Shown here piece by piece: positions 25,175 to 33,831 of a stretch of DNA of 64,000 nt. The position numbers were made by a program, and so were the translations under genes. This stretch comes from Deltaproteobacteria bacterium UBA6106 (lineage in GTDB: Bacteria > Desulfobacterota > Syntrophorhabdia > Syntrophorhabdales > Syntrophorhabdaceae): contig DIWM01000045.1 of NCBI GenBank assembly GCA_002428485.1, positions 161,062-225,061 on the forward strand. Reading direction: 5' to 3'. The notes beneath the pieces are model-generated. The model had not been told where the DNA came from, did no database searches, and saw nothing but the letters and a program-made list of their open reading frames with translations. The stretch's first letter is position 1; each line of letters begins with the position of its first letter.

Positions 25175-26899
25175 ATGACCCTGAACGTGAAAACGGACAA
25201 AGCAGGCGCCGCCAACAAACCTCGCATCTGGCCGGATGTGCACGCAGGGGGCCTCGTCGGATACGCCCTTCTCTGGGCCTTTTTTATCGTCTTTCTCATC
25301 TATCCTCTTATCCGTCTGTTCTACGACAGCTTCACCACCGATGAAGGGATCTTCACCCTGGCAAACTTCCACAGTTTTTTTACCGATGCCTTTTACCTGC
25401 GATCGCTCATGAATTCCATGCTCCTCGGCGTCGGCACCGTGATCACCACCTCCATAATCGGGATTGCCGTTGCCTTTCTCTTGCTCCGGTATGATTTTCC
25501 CGGCAGGAGGCTCTTTTCCTATCTCACGATCATCCCCATGATCATGCCGCCGCTCGTCGGCGTCATGGGCTTCGTCTTCATCCTGGGGCGCGCAGGGACG
25601 GTCAACGTGATCCTCCAGGACTACTGCGGCTTTCAACAACCCGTCAACTTCATGTACGGGATCCATGGCGTGCTCCTTGTAGAGACGCTGCACCTTTTTC
25701 CCCTCATGACGCTCTCCATCGTGGATGCCATGGGCAAGATATCTCCCTCGCTCGACGAGGCGGCAGAGAGCGTCGGCTCACGCGGCTTTCGCAAATTCTT
25801 CGATATCACCTTTCCGCTGACGACCCCGGGCTACGTCACCGGGGCGCTGCTTGTCTTCATCTGGACCTTTGCCGATTTTGCCACACCGCTCGTGGTCGGC
25901 ATCGACGATCTCCTCGCCTCGCAGGCCTACCTGAACATCGTCCAGTTCGTCGACCGGAGGCTCTTCAAGATGGGGATCGTCATTTCGGCGATCATGGTGA
26001 TCCTGGCCATACTCTTTCTCATCATAGCGAAGAAATATGTGTCGATCAAGGATTACAGCTCGCTTTCCTACACGCAGATCGAGCGGAAGAGGCTCTCTCC
26101 TCCGCTGCAGGCCGGCGCCGTCGCCTTCCTTACGTTCATTCTCGTTTTTGCCTTTATCCCCTACTTCGGGATCGCCCTTGATTCCTTCGGAAAGGGCTGG
26201 GCATTAACACCGATCCCCGTCAAGTATACGCTTCAATATTTCGAGCGCGTTTCAGTTGAGACCCCCAAGTTCATTCTCAACAGCCTTCTCTATTCGGCCA
26301 TCTCCGTGATGATCTGCATAGCAGTAGGGGTCCCCGTGGCGTGGGCCATGCTAAGGACAAGGCTTCCCGGCAGGGAGGTTCTTGATTCGCTGACGACACT
26401 GATCCTTGCCCTGCCCGGCACCGGGATCGGCATTGCCTACATGCGCGCCTTCCGCGAGCCCTTCCCTTTCATGAGCATCGCGCTCATCGGGCTGTGGGTC
26501 GTCATCCCTATCGTGCTTGCGGTGAGGCGTCTGCCCTATACTGTGCGGGGGACGTTTGCCTCGCTGCTGATCGTCCACCGTTCCTTCGAGGAGGCCGCAG
26601 AAAGCGTGGGGGCGACAAAGATGAAGACCTTCAGGGACGTGACGCTTCCTCTCATCTGGAAGGGCGTGCTGACAGGCTCGCTCTATTCCTTCATCCTTGC
26701 CCTCCAGGAGGCCTCCGCCACGCTCCTTCTTGTGGTACCCGGCCACGAGATGATGACCGTCGGCATCTTTAATTTCTATATCGGAGGGTCTGTGAACGAG
26801 GCAGCGGCCCTGGGGTTCATCCTGATCATTCTCGGCGCCGCATGTCTTTTTCTGATCAACAGGCTCGCAGGATCAAAAATGGGAGGAGTGTTCGGCTAA
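25175..26899 (+). CDS. ABC transporter permease with two fused membrane halves (FbpB/ThiP type)
   Basis: A 574-residue protein with two tandem binding-protein-dependent permease domains. Each half has an EAA loop: ISPSLDEAAESVGSRGFRKFFDITFPLTTPG (about 189-219) and VHRSFEEAAESVGATKMKTFRDVTLPL (about 467-493). Twelve membrane segments are expected. One chain therefore replaces the usual permease dimer, as in FbpB, ThiP and 2-aminoethylphosphonate permeases. It starts at an ATG 6 bases past the ATPase stop and ends directly against the HAD gene. Confidence 0.92.
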   Translation: MTLNVKTDKAGAANKPRIWPDVHAGGLVGYALLWAFFIVFLIYPLIRLFYDSFTTDEGIFTLANFHSFFTDAFYLRSLMNSMLLGVGTVITTSIIGIAVAFLLLRYDFPGRRLFSYLTIIPMIMPPLVGVMGFVFILGRAGTVNVILQDYCGFQQPVNFMYGIHGVLLVETLHLFPLMTLSIVDAMGKISPSLDEAAESVGSRGFRKFFDITFPLTTPGYVTGALLVFIWTFADFATPLVVGIDDLLASQAYLNIVQFVDRRLFKMGIVISAIMVILAILFLIIAKKYVSIKDYSSLSYTQIERKRLSPPLQAGAVAFLTFILVFAFIPYFGIALDSFGKGWALTPIPVKYTLQYFERVSVETPKFILNSLLYSAISVMICIAVGVPVAWAMLRTRLPGREVLDSLTTLILALPGTGIGIAYMRAFREPFPFMSIALIGLWVVIPIVLAVRRLPYTVRGTFASLLIVHRSFEEAAESVGATKMKTFRDVTLPLIWKGVLTGSLYSFILALQEASATLLLVVPGHEMMTVGIFNFYIGGSVNEAAALGFILIILGAACLFLINRLAGSKMGGVFG

Positions 26900-27688
26900 G
26901 TGTTCAAGGGATTCATACTGGATCTGGACGGAACCGTTTATCTCGGCGAGCGCCTCATCCCCGGCGCTGACCGGGTGATCCGTCTTTTACGGGGAAAAGG
27001 CGGGAAGGTCGTCTTCCTCTCTAATAAACCACTCTACACAAGGGACAATTACGCGGAAAAACTTACGCGCCTCGGAATCCCTGCATCTCCTGAAGATGTG
27101 ATCAGCTCGACCTCTGTCCTCATACGATATTTACAGGAAAGGGCTCCGGGGACAAAGGTCTTTGTCATTGGAGAACCTCCCTTTGTCGCTGAAATGGCAC
27201 AGGCCGGTTTCCTGATCACCGAAGATCCCGGAGAGATCGAATACGTGATCGCCGCATTCGACAGGACGTTCGATTACCGGAAACTCAATATCGCGTTCCA
27301 GGCGATCATGAGAGGGGCACATTTCATCGCCACCAACCCTGACCGTACATGTCCCTTCGATGAAGGCGAGCTGCCTGACTGCGCCGCGGTGATCGCAGCG
27401 CTGGAGGCGGTAACGCTGAAAAAGGTGGAAGCCATCGCCGGCAAGCCATCCCCGATTACCATACGGGTAGTCCTGGATCATATGGGGCTTCGACCTGAAG
27501 ATTGCCTGATCGCAGGAGATCGGCTGGAGACGGATATCCGCATGGGGCTGGAGTCAGGCATAAGGACGGCCCTTGTCATGACCGGCGTTACTACCGCTGC
27601 GATGCTTGAGGCATCCCCCATCAAACCCGATTACGTATTGCAAAGCATCGCGGATATGGAAGGGCTCATAACAGACCGTATATCGTAG
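26900..27688 (+). CDS. HAD-IIA (NagD/AraL-like) sugar phosphatase
   Basis: A 262-residue HAD phosphatase: motif I DLDGTVYLGE (nucleophile Asp8, Asp10), motif II VVFLSNKP, then IAGKPSPITI, and motif III/IV AGDRLETDIRMGLESGIRTALVMTGVT. These enzymes remove phosphate from sugar phosphates, glycerol phosphate or nucleotides. The start is GTG at 26900, one base after the permease stop codon, with GGGAGGA 12 bases upstream. Linkage to the importer suggests that an imported organophosphate is dephosphorylated inside the cell. The last codons (R-I-S-stop) lie inside the 32-base TATATCG repeat, so the C-terminus has been shaped by that repeat. Confidence 0.88.
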   Translation: MFKGFILDLDGTVYLGERLIPGADRVIRLLRGKGGKVVFLSNKPLYTRDNYAEKLTRLGIPASPEDVISSTSVLIRYLQERAPGTKVFVIGEPPFVAEMAQAGFLITEDPGEIEYVIAAFDRTFDYRKLNIAFQAIMRGAHFIATNPDRTCPFDEGELPDCAAVIAALEAVTLKKVEAIAGKPSPITIRVVLDHMGLRPEDCLIAGDRLETDIRMGLESGIRTALVMTGVTTAAMLEASPIKPDYVLQSIADMEGLITDRIS

Positions 27689-27783
27689 TTCGTATATCGT
27701 ATATCGAGATTGAAAACCCGTGAGTCCTGAGGCGTAAGCCGTAAGGGGTTTAATCGCCTGACGCTTTAAGGATTTATAGAAGC
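27675..27783. repeat. TATATCG repeat plus GGGGTTTAATCGCC / GATTTATAGAAGC segment
   Basis: Bases 27675-27706 are identical to 15649-15680 (32 of 32). The next part, with CCGTAAGGGGTTTAATCGCC and GGATTTATAGAAGC, matches a looser copy at about 644-693. The order of the parts suggests a composite intergenic repeat unit. Weaker TATATCG relatives occur at 2151-2200 and 2641-2680. Confidence 0.65.
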
Positions 27784-27871
27784 TGATCGCTTATAGCTGA
27801 TGACTGTTTGCTAAAAGCCTTGACAGGCTGTTTAAATTGCAGGAAAATTAGAATAAAAAAGGGCGGGGATA

Positions 27872-28600
27872 ATGAGAAAGACCATTCCATTACTGAACAT
27901 TGTTTTCACTACAATATTCCTTTCCATGATAGCCCTTATGATAGTTCCCTTCGACCGGAAGGGAGAGGGAACAAATTGGCTGGGCAGGATCTGGGCAAAG
28001 ATCCATCTCAAGGCATGCGGTATCCGGGTCGCAATGGAGGGGGTTGAGAATATAACTGAACCTCCCTATATATTCATGTGCAACCACCAAAGCGTGCTTG
28101 ATATATTCGCGCTTCTCTCGTCGCTCCCTTTATCGTTCAAATGGATCGCGAAAAAAGAGCTCTTTGTTGTGCCCTTTTTGGGGTGGGCACTCAAGGCCGG
28201 GAAAAATATCAGCATCGACAGGCAAAACCCGCGAAAGGCCCTGAAGGCAATGCAAGAGGCAGCCAGAAGGATCAACGAGGGCATGAATATCGTGATCTTC
28301 CCGGAAGGGACGTGGAGCACGGATGGCACTCTCCTGCCATTTAAAAAAGGAGGATTCTCTCTTGCGCTCAAGACAAAAGCGCCGATCATCCCTGTAGGCA
28401 TCTGGGGAACAGGCCAGCTGCAGCCGGAAGGCTGTTCTGTTCCGAAAGGAAAGGGGTTGATACAGATAAAGATCGGGCAACCGGTATGCTGGACAGAGGA
28501 AGAAAAACCCGCCAAGGATAAGTTGATGCTTGAAGTAAGGTCCCACATTGAAAGGCTCATAGATGCCAATGGGCAAACCCGGGGAATGGCCCATAGCTGA
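27872..28600 (+). CDS. 1-acyl-sn-glycerol-3-phosphate acyltransferase (PlsC family)
   Basis: A 242-residue acyltransferase: one N-terminal membrane segment, the catalytic NHxxxxD box (NHQSVLD, residues 71-77), KKELFVVPFLGWALKAGKNISIDR, FPEGTWS, and PIIPVGIWGTG. It would acylate lysophosphatidic acid to phosphatidic acid in phospholipid synthesis. GGCGGGGATA lies before the ATG. It stands alone between two repeat clusters. Another LPLAT-type acyl acceptor cannot be excluded. Confidence 0.9.
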   Translation: MRKTIPLLNIVFTTIFLSMIALMIVPFDRKGEGTNWLGRIWAKIHLKACGIRVAMEGVENITEPPYIFMCNHQSVLDIFALLSSLPLSFKWIAKKELFVVPFLGWALKAGKNISIDRQNPRKALKAMQEAARRINEGMNIVIFPEGTWSTDGTLLPFKKGGFSLALKTKAPIIPVGIWGTGQLQPEGCSVPKGKGLIQIKIGQPVCWTEEEKPAKDKLMLEVRSHIERLIDANGQTRGMAHS

Positions 28601-28650
28601 TAGCCTATGATGGTAAATCCTGAATCCGAATATCGAAGCTCTAAACAAAA

Positions 28651-28790
28651 TGAACTACCCCGCTGCAAACAGCGGGGTATCAGAGGATAGAAACGGCATG
28701 ATTATGCCCCCTCACCCTACCCTCTCCCGCGAGGCGAGAGGGAACAGTGTTACCCCGCAGCAAGCTGAGGGGAATCATCCGGATTCAAAG
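28651..28790 (+). repeat. Three-hairpin interspersed element, copy A
   Basis: Three hairpins in a row: TACCCCGCTG-CAAA-CAGCGGGGTA, then CCCTCTC...GAGAGGG, then CCCC-G-CAGC-AA-GCTG-A-GGGG ending AATCATCCGGATT. Other copies are at 33585-33656 (inverted, partial), 35109-35242, 36050-36141, 37779-37980, 43526-43603 and 52919-53125. Open frames over these copies are chance translations, not genes. Confidence 0.85.
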
Positions 28791-28853
28791 GTTCTGATAT
28801 CAAAACGGGTTAAAAGGCTTTTGTGGGGTTACCAATAATGAAAAAATATTACC

Positions 28854-28882
28854 TTGTAGATATTGGTAAAAAGTATTAAGAT
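28854..28882 (+). promoter_or_regulatory. Candidate promoter of glnN
   Basis: TTGTAG (28854-28859) and TAAGAT (28877-28882) with a 17-base spacer. A flanking pair ACCAATA (28831-28837) / TATTGGT (28861-28867) could be an operator. The leader to the glnN ATG would be about 140 bases. Confidence 0.4.
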
Positions 28883-29030
28883 ACAACATTCCAGCACATT
28901 GAAGTGCTCCTTCCTCAAGGTCTTTGAGGTCTTTCAGTACACAGAACAGAGTGGTTCAAAAAAATTCAACGCATTGTGACCTAATGAAACTGAGGAATTA
29001 ATTTTATAGTCAGTGCAAGGAGGAGAAGCC

Positions 29031-31127
29031 ATGGTACTTACAGAAGTTTTTGGTTCTAAAGTTTTTAACGACAAGATCATGAAAGAGCGGTTACCCAGAC
29101 AGATCTACAATGCCCTGAAAGAAACGATTGAAAAAGACATACCCCTGCAGCCTGATGTTGCCGACGTGGTCGCAAACGCCATGAAGGATTGGGCCATTGA
29201 GAAGGGTGCAACACACTATACACATTGGTTCCAGCCTTTAACCGGCATAACGGCAGAAAAACATGACTCCTTTATATCCCCCTCTCCGGATGGCAGCGTG
29301 ATCATGGAATTCTCCGGTAAGCAATTGATACAGGGCGAACCGGACGCCTCTTCCTTTCCAAGCGGCGGTTTGCGCGCAACATTCGAAGCGAGGGGATATA
29401 CTGCCTGGGACTGCACCTCGCCGGCGTTCCTGAAGACAGACGAAGCCGGCAACGTAACGCTCACGATACCTACGGCATTCTATTCTTATAATGGCGAGGC
29501 CCTCGACAAAAAAACTCCCCTGCTCCGGTCTATGGCAGCTTTGTCAAAACAGGCTATCAGGGTCTTGAAGGCGCTTGGCAACACCACCTCGAACAAGGTG
29601 ACCTCGACCGTGGGCCCCGAACAGGAATACTTCCTGGTAGATAAAAAATTCTATCTGGAACGGCTTGACCTGATGCTGGCAGGGCGAACGATCTTCGGTG
29701 CGCCGGCCCCTAAAGGGCAGGAGCTTGAAGATCAGTATTTCGGTACTATAAAAGACAGGGTTTCCGACTATATGCAGGACCTTAACAAAGAACTATGGAA
29801 GATCGGCATTACATCAAAGACACAGCACAACGAGGTAGCACCGGCACAATATGAGATGGCCCCTATCTTTGCAACCGCAAATATCGCCACCGACCACAAC
29901 CAGCTCGTTATGGAAACCATGCAGAAGGTCGCCTTCCGCCATGAACTTGTTTGTCTGCTCCATGAAAAACCCTACGCCGGCATAAACGGTTCAGGGAAGC
30001 ACAATAACTGGTCGCTCTCAACGAATGACGGCATCAACCTGCTGGAACCAGGCAAAACGCCCAGCGAGAACCTGCAGTTTTTATTGTTTGTATGCGCATT
30101 GCTGAAGGCCGTTGATACCCATGCCGACATCCTTCGGGCTACCTGCGCGACCGCCGGCAACGATCATCGCTTAGGCGCCAATGAGGCGCCGCCGGCAATC
30201 GTCTCCATCTTTATGGGCGAGGAGTTGACAGAGATACTCGATAAGATTTCAAAGGGTGCGAAGATCATCTCGAGGGGCGTGCAATTTGTCAGCGTCGGCG
30301 TCGATACGCTGCCTAAGATTCCCAGAGATAACACGGACCGCAACAGAACATCTCCCTTTGCCTTCACCGGCAATAAGTTCGAATTCAGGATGGTGGGCTC
30401 GGCACAGTCGATTGCCGGACCGAATGTGGCATTAAATACCATCGCAGCCGATGTATTTGACGAAATAGCCACCCGCCTGGAAAAAGCCAGGGACAAAAAT
30501 TCCGAGGCAGGAGCGATCATCGGGGAAATCTATAAAAAACATAGCAGGGTAATATTCAATGGAAATAATTACTCAGAAGAATGGGTAAAAGAGGCTGAGA
30601 AGCGCGGCTTGCCTAATGTAAGAAATGCCGTCGATGCATTAAAGGCATTCGTTACCGATAAATCCCTGAAGCTCTTTGAAAAGCACAGGATCCTCTCGCC
30701 AAAAGAGCTCCATTCCCGTTATGAGATCTATGTAGAGCACTACGCGAAACAGATCAATATCGAAGCGCTGCTGGCGATCGATATGGCGAAAAAACAATTG
30801 TTACCTGCCGCAATCGAATACGCTACTTTTCTCTCAGACTCGATCAGCAGTTTCAAGGCGGCATCAGTTCCTTCCCCCGTTCAGCAAAACATCCTGAAGC
30901 AACTGGGTTCTTTGCTCGCATCATCCTATAAGAGCCTGGAAAAGCTTGAAGCAGCGGTTGCAAAAACTCAGGAGATCACTGATGTCGTGAAAAGGGCGGA
31001 GGGCTGCCGGGATAAGGTTGTCACGGCAATGCAGGCTCTGCGCGCCGGTATCGATGCCCTGGAGATGATCGTCCCCAGGGATATGTGGCCCGTTCCCACT
31101 TACTCGGAGCTGCTGTTTAAACTGTAA
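29031..31127 (+). CDS. glnN: Type III glutamine synthetase
   Basis: A 698-residue GSIII. The N-terminal region (VFGSKVFNDKIMKERLPRQIY), THWFQPLTG, SFPSGGLRATFEARGYTAWD, TVGPEQEYFLVD (metal-binding glutamates), NEVAPAQYEMAP and GINGSGKHNNWSLST match this large GS class rather than the 450-residue GSI. It makes glutamine from glutamate, ammonia and ATP. AAGGAGGAG precedes the ATG at 29031; an upstream frame to 29013 would overlap this site. No PII or ntr gene is nearby. It stands alone, convergent with the Cache gene. Confidence 0.95.
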   Translation: MVLTEVFGSKVFNDKIMKERLPRQIYNALKETIEKDIPLQPDVADVVANAMKDWAIEKGATHYTHWFQPLTGITAEKHDSFISPSPDGSVIMEFSGKQLIQGEPDASSFPSGGLRATFEARGYTAWDCTSPAFLKTDEAGNVTLTIPTAFYSYNGEALDKKTPLLRSMAALSKQAIRVLKALGNTTSNKVTSTVGPEQEYFLVDKKFYLERLDLMLAGRTIFGAPAPKGQELEDQYFGTIKDRVSDYMQDLNKELWKIGITSKTQHNEVAPAQYEMAPIFATANIATDHNQLVMETMQKVAFRHELVCLLHEKPYAGINGSGKHNNWSLSTNDGINLLEPGKTPSENLQFLLFVCALLKAVDTHADILRATCATAGNDHRLGANEAPPAIVSIFMGEELTEILDKISKGAKIISRGVQFVSVGVDTLPKIPRDNTDRNRTSPFAFTGNKFEFRMVGSAQSIAGPNVALNTIAADVFDEIATRLEKARDKNSEAGAIIGEIYKKHSRVIFNGNNYSEEWVKEAEKRGLPNVRNAVDALKAFVTDKSLKLFEKHRILSPKELHSRYEIYVEHYAKQINIEALLAIDMAKKQLLPAAIEYATFLSDSISSFKAASVPSPVQQNILKQLGSLLASSYKSLEKLEAAVAKTQEITDVVKRAEGCRDKVVTAMQALRAGIDALEMIVPRDMWPVPTYSELLFKL

Positions 31128-31136
31128 ACCTGAAAG

Positions 31137-31290
31137 GCGGCTGATAGTTCATAGCTCATGGCTCATAGCAACAGCAAGAACCCGATATGCAGCAAACAGT
31201 ATGCATGAAAATCCTTTACTGTCTGCTCTCTGCTGTGTATTACGTTTTGTCTTTGCCATCAGCTATGAGCTGTCAGCCATGAGCCGGTTT
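31137..31290. repeat. GCTCATAGC-family inverted repeat
   Basis: Left arm GCTCATGGCTCATAGC (31154-31169); right arm GCTATGAGC...AGCCATGAGCC (31262-31285), with CAACAGCAAG next to the left arm as at 15737. It sits between the convergent glnN and Cache genes. Confidence 0.65.
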
Positions 31291-31348
31291 TACGACTCAC
31301 GACTCACGGGTGTTCTGCCCGCATTTCACGGGATTCATCCCCTTCCGT

Positions 31349-32152
31349 TTACGGTTTCTCCGGTTCCGTCACAACGATACGCCAGAAGCCGTCGTAAAGC
31401 GATACCGTTTTCCAGTGGGCCTTCTTCTTGATCACCTGCTGCGTCCCCGGTTTCACATACCGGTAGGAACCTGACCCTTCCTCCTGGCTGACGATGTACC
31501 CCACAAGCCCCTTCAGTTCTGGAAAACCTTGATATTCAGCGCTCTTCAGGACATTCCTCCTTGCCTGGGCAGGATCGGAAGAAAATACATGCGTGCCATC
31601 GCCCTGAATGACAAGGATCATTATTCCTTTCCCCAATGTCAGGCCCTTTAAGGCATCTTTCACCAGAAGCTCAGGGGCAAAGTATATGCCCACGGACCCG
31701 ACGAATTCGTTCCGGGCGTTGAATACCGGGTAGCCGAAGAGCGCCGCCTGCGTTTCTTCTATGCCGATAAAGAGCTCGCTGAAAACAGGCTTTTTATTCT
31801 TCATGATCCCTGCTGTCACGGACTGCGCCGACAGGTTCGACCCTTCATGCTTTCTGTATCTTTCAGGTTCCATTATCTCTATTACCCCTTTGGCATTGAG
31901 GAAGGAACAATCGATCGCGTAGGGCTTCCCGGCGCAGAGGCTTTGTACGGTCCCCCTCATATCGGAATGCGCATCAAGCCCTTTGCCGATACGGCCGGCT
32001 GCCCCGGAGAGGCCTTTGTCCACCTCTTTGAGGACCGCAGAGATCCTCTTGACGGCTTCGTCGAGCGTGGCCGTTGCCGGGTCGGCTCCGAAGGACGTTG
32101 CCGAAACACCGAAAAACATCATTACCGATAATATGACAATAAACGCTTTCAT
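31349..32152 (-). CDS. Exported Cache-domain sensor-like protein
   Basis: A 267-residue protein with a signal peptide (MKAFIVILSVMMFFGVSATSFGA) and a periplasmic Cache-type ligand-binding region: CSFLNAKGVIEIMEPERYRKHEGSNLSAQ, ALFGYPVFNARNEFVGSVGIYFAPELLV, MILVIQGDGTHVFSSDPAQARRN, and SYRYVKPGTQ...KKAHWKTVSLYDGFWRIVV. No transmembrane helix or cytoplasmic signalling domain follows, so it is probably a soluble ligand binder. ATG at 32152 with AGGAGGGCAT directly upstream; the longer frame to 32230 is not used. Ligand unknown. Confidence 0.7.
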   Translation of the reverse strand: MKAFIVILSVMMFFGVSATSFGADPATATLDEAVKRISAVLKEVDKGLSGAAGRIGKGLDAHSDMRGTVQSLCAGKPYAIDCSFLNAKGVIEIMEPERYRKHEGSNLSAQSVTAGIMKNKKPVFSELFIGIEETQAALFGYPVFNARNEFVGSVGIYFAPELLVKDALKGLTLGKGIMILVIQGDGTHVFSSDPAQARRNVLKSAEYQGFPELKGLVGYIVSQEEGSGSYRYVKPGTQQVIKKKAHWKTVSLYDGFWRIVVTEPEKP

Positions 32153-32282
32153 ATGCCCTCCTTTATTTCCCCTCCTGCCGTCCATAGGTATTATAAATTC
32201 ATTTTTAGTACGCGGATGACGGCCTGTCAACTGAAAAACAACTCATGAAAATAACCACTTCACGGCGTCTCAATAGGGTGTC

Positions 32283-32311
32283 TTGACATCCAGCCTTTAT
32301 GTACATAACTT
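32283..32311 (+). promoter_or_regulatory. Promoter of the rhodanese gene
   Basis: TTGACA (32283-32288) and TAACTT (32306-32311), 17-base spacer, about 25 bases of leader before the ATG at 32343. Confidence 0.6.
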
Positions 32312-32342
32312 TAGAGACAAATCAAATCAAGGAGGCTTGGTT

Positions 32343-32744
32343 ATGAGAACAAAGCTATTGATCGTATTAGCGGTTGCAACCTTTATCTTCGGGGCGCTTG
32401 CCGGCAACTCGATGGCTGCCCAAAAGGCGTCATATGTGGACGTGACCCCTGCCGAAGCAAAGGCGCTCATCGAAAAGACCCCTGACATCATCATCATCGA
32501 CGTTTCACCTGCATACGCTAAGGGGCACCTGCCAAAAGCTGTCAATTACTACCTCGGCGACGGCTCCCTCGACAAAGCCATCCCGACATTGGACAAGGCG
32601 AAGACATACCTTGTCTACTGCCACGTAGACAGGGTATCCATCCAGGGTGCTCAAAAGCTCGTCGATGCAGGTTTCAAGAAAGTATACCGGCTCAAGGGCA
32701 ATTACAAGGCGTGGGTTGACGCCGGCTATCCGATCGAAAAGTAG
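32343..32744 (+). CDS. Exported single-domain rhodanese
   Basis: A 133-residue secreted rhodanese: signal peptide ending NSMAA, then DIIIIDVSPAYAKGHLPKAVN and the active-site loop YCHVDRVS with the catalytic cysteine at residue 93. It would transfer sulfane sulfur in the periplasm. AAGGAGGCTTGGTT precedes the ATG at 32343. A strong hairpin follows the stop. It is transcribed alone from its own promoter. Confidence 0.9.
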   Translation: MRTKLLIVLAVATFIFGALAGNSMAAQKASYVDVTPAEAKALIEKTPDIIIIDVSPAYAKGHLPKAVNYYLGDGSLDKAIPTLDKAKTYLVYCHVDRVSIQGAQKLVDAGFKKVYRLKGNYKAWVDAGYPIEK

Positions 32745-32773
32745 TTCTGGGTAAAACAGCCAGAATACATCTC

Positions 32774-32811
32774 ATCAGGAGAGCGGCTTTACAACAGCCG
32801 CTTCTCCTGAT
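32774..32811 (+). terminator. Hairpin terminator after the rhodanese gene
   Basis: ATCAGGAGAGCGGCT pairs with AGCCGCTTCTCCTGAT around a 7-base loop (one A-T-rich mismatch). The following AGTTTCC is only weakly T-rich. Confidence 0.55.
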
Positions 32812-32915
32812 AGTTTCCGAGATTGAACGATACCCTGAAAACTGAGCGCTGAAAAATACATAGCGACACACCCATGTGGCGTGAGAGCGTAACTCAATAA
32901 ACGCTATAAACGGGG

Positions 32916-33437
32916 TTAATTTTTCGTCGCTATATGTTCGAGGACCGTCGGGAGGGCCTGCCTGAACCACGGTGTGTATTTCTGCGGGGCACTTTGAACA
33001 TCTTCAAGCAGCGCGTCGGCCGGGACGAAGGCGAACTCCTCTACCTCGTTCCTGTCCGGTGTCACGTCGCCGCCGTATGTGCCCATGAAAACATGGTCGA
33101 TCTCGTGCTCGCCATAGGTGGAATCATAATCGGCTTTATAATAAAAAGAGAACAGGAATTTAAGGGGACAGGTAAAACCGAGCTCTTCACGGAGGCGTCT
33201 TGTTGTTGCTTCTTCGAGGCTTTCCCCTTTTCTCGGATGGGAGCAGCAGGCGTTCGTCCAGTAGCCGGGCCACGTCTTCTTCGAACCCGACCTCTTGTGA
33301 ATGAGCATCTCGCCCTTCGAATTGAAAATGAATATGGAAAAGGCCCGGTGCAGTTTTGCAGGGATCAGGTGGCATTCATCCTTTTCCCCCCAACCTATCT
33401 CCTTATCCTCTTTGTCAACGATGATCAGCTCATCCAT
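32916..33437 (-). CDS. idi: Isopentenyl-diphosphate delta-isomerase type I
   Basis: A 173-residue Nudix-fold protein. LHRAFSIFIFNSKGEMLIHKRSGSKKTWPGYW, TNACCSHP (catalytic Cys65) and GEHEIDHVF (catalytic Glu112) match type I isopentenyl-diphosphate isomerase; metal-binding histidines 23, 30 and 67 are in place. It interconverts IPP and DMAPP in isoprenoid synthesis. The Nudix box is modified as in this family. No strong ribosome site is seen before the ATG at 33437. Confidence 0.9.
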   Translation of the reverse strand: MDELIIVDKEDKEIGWGEKDECHLIPAKLHRAFSIFIFNSKGEMLIHKRSGSKKTWPGYWTNACCSHPRKGESLEEATTRRLREELGFTCPLKFLFSFYYKADYDSTYGEHEIDHVFMGTYGGDVTPDRNEVEEFAFVPADALLEDVQSAPQKYTPWFRQALPTVLEHIATKN

Positions 33438-33532
33438 GGTTTTCTATAATATCCCGGCACGCTAAATGTCAACAGAAATGTATGAGGATCAGCGATCTGT
33501 TTTTTATCTTTTATCCCAGATTTTCCATTAGG

Positions 33533-33748
33533 ATTAGCACAGTGTCAGGCTCTTCCCCGCAAACACGCTCCATCGATAGGTCCCCTAAAGCAGCGCTTCG
33601 GGGTAACAATATTCCCTCTCCCCTCGCGGGAGAGGGTCAGGGTGAGGGGGAATGATACAGCCGAGTTTCCTCGCCTCACGACGGTTTGCTATAGGAACGG
33701 TTTCATTGCGAGGTCAGTCTCGATCAACAAGCCTGACACTGTGCTAAT
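33533..33748. mobile_element. 216-bp element with 18-bp perfect terminal inverted repeats
   Basis: ATTAGCACAGTGTCAGGC (33533-33550) is the exact reverse complement of 33731-33748. The interior holds an inverted, partial copy of the three-hairpin element (about 33585-33656) and no gene. It fills the gap between idi and the MFS gene. It looks like a miniature inverted-repeat transposable element; no target-site duplication is obvious. Confidence 0.55.
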
Positions 33749-33831
33749 GACTTATCCGGGATTATATAATTGCTTGACACTATATTCAAATAAGAGGAGA
33801 ATAAAACAAAATTTTCGTATGGTTGCTCTTT

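Noticed and set aside
24011..25693. 560-residue open frame antisense to the ABC ATPase gene
   Set aside because: The sense strand encodes a complete ATPase with all motifs and a ribosome site. The antisense frame has no family features and arises from codon bias.
28650..28838. Open frame starting MNYPAANSGVSEDRN, repeated at 37779 and 52909
   Set aside because: These are translations of the three-hairpin repeat. The similarity among them is due to the DNA element, not to a gene family.
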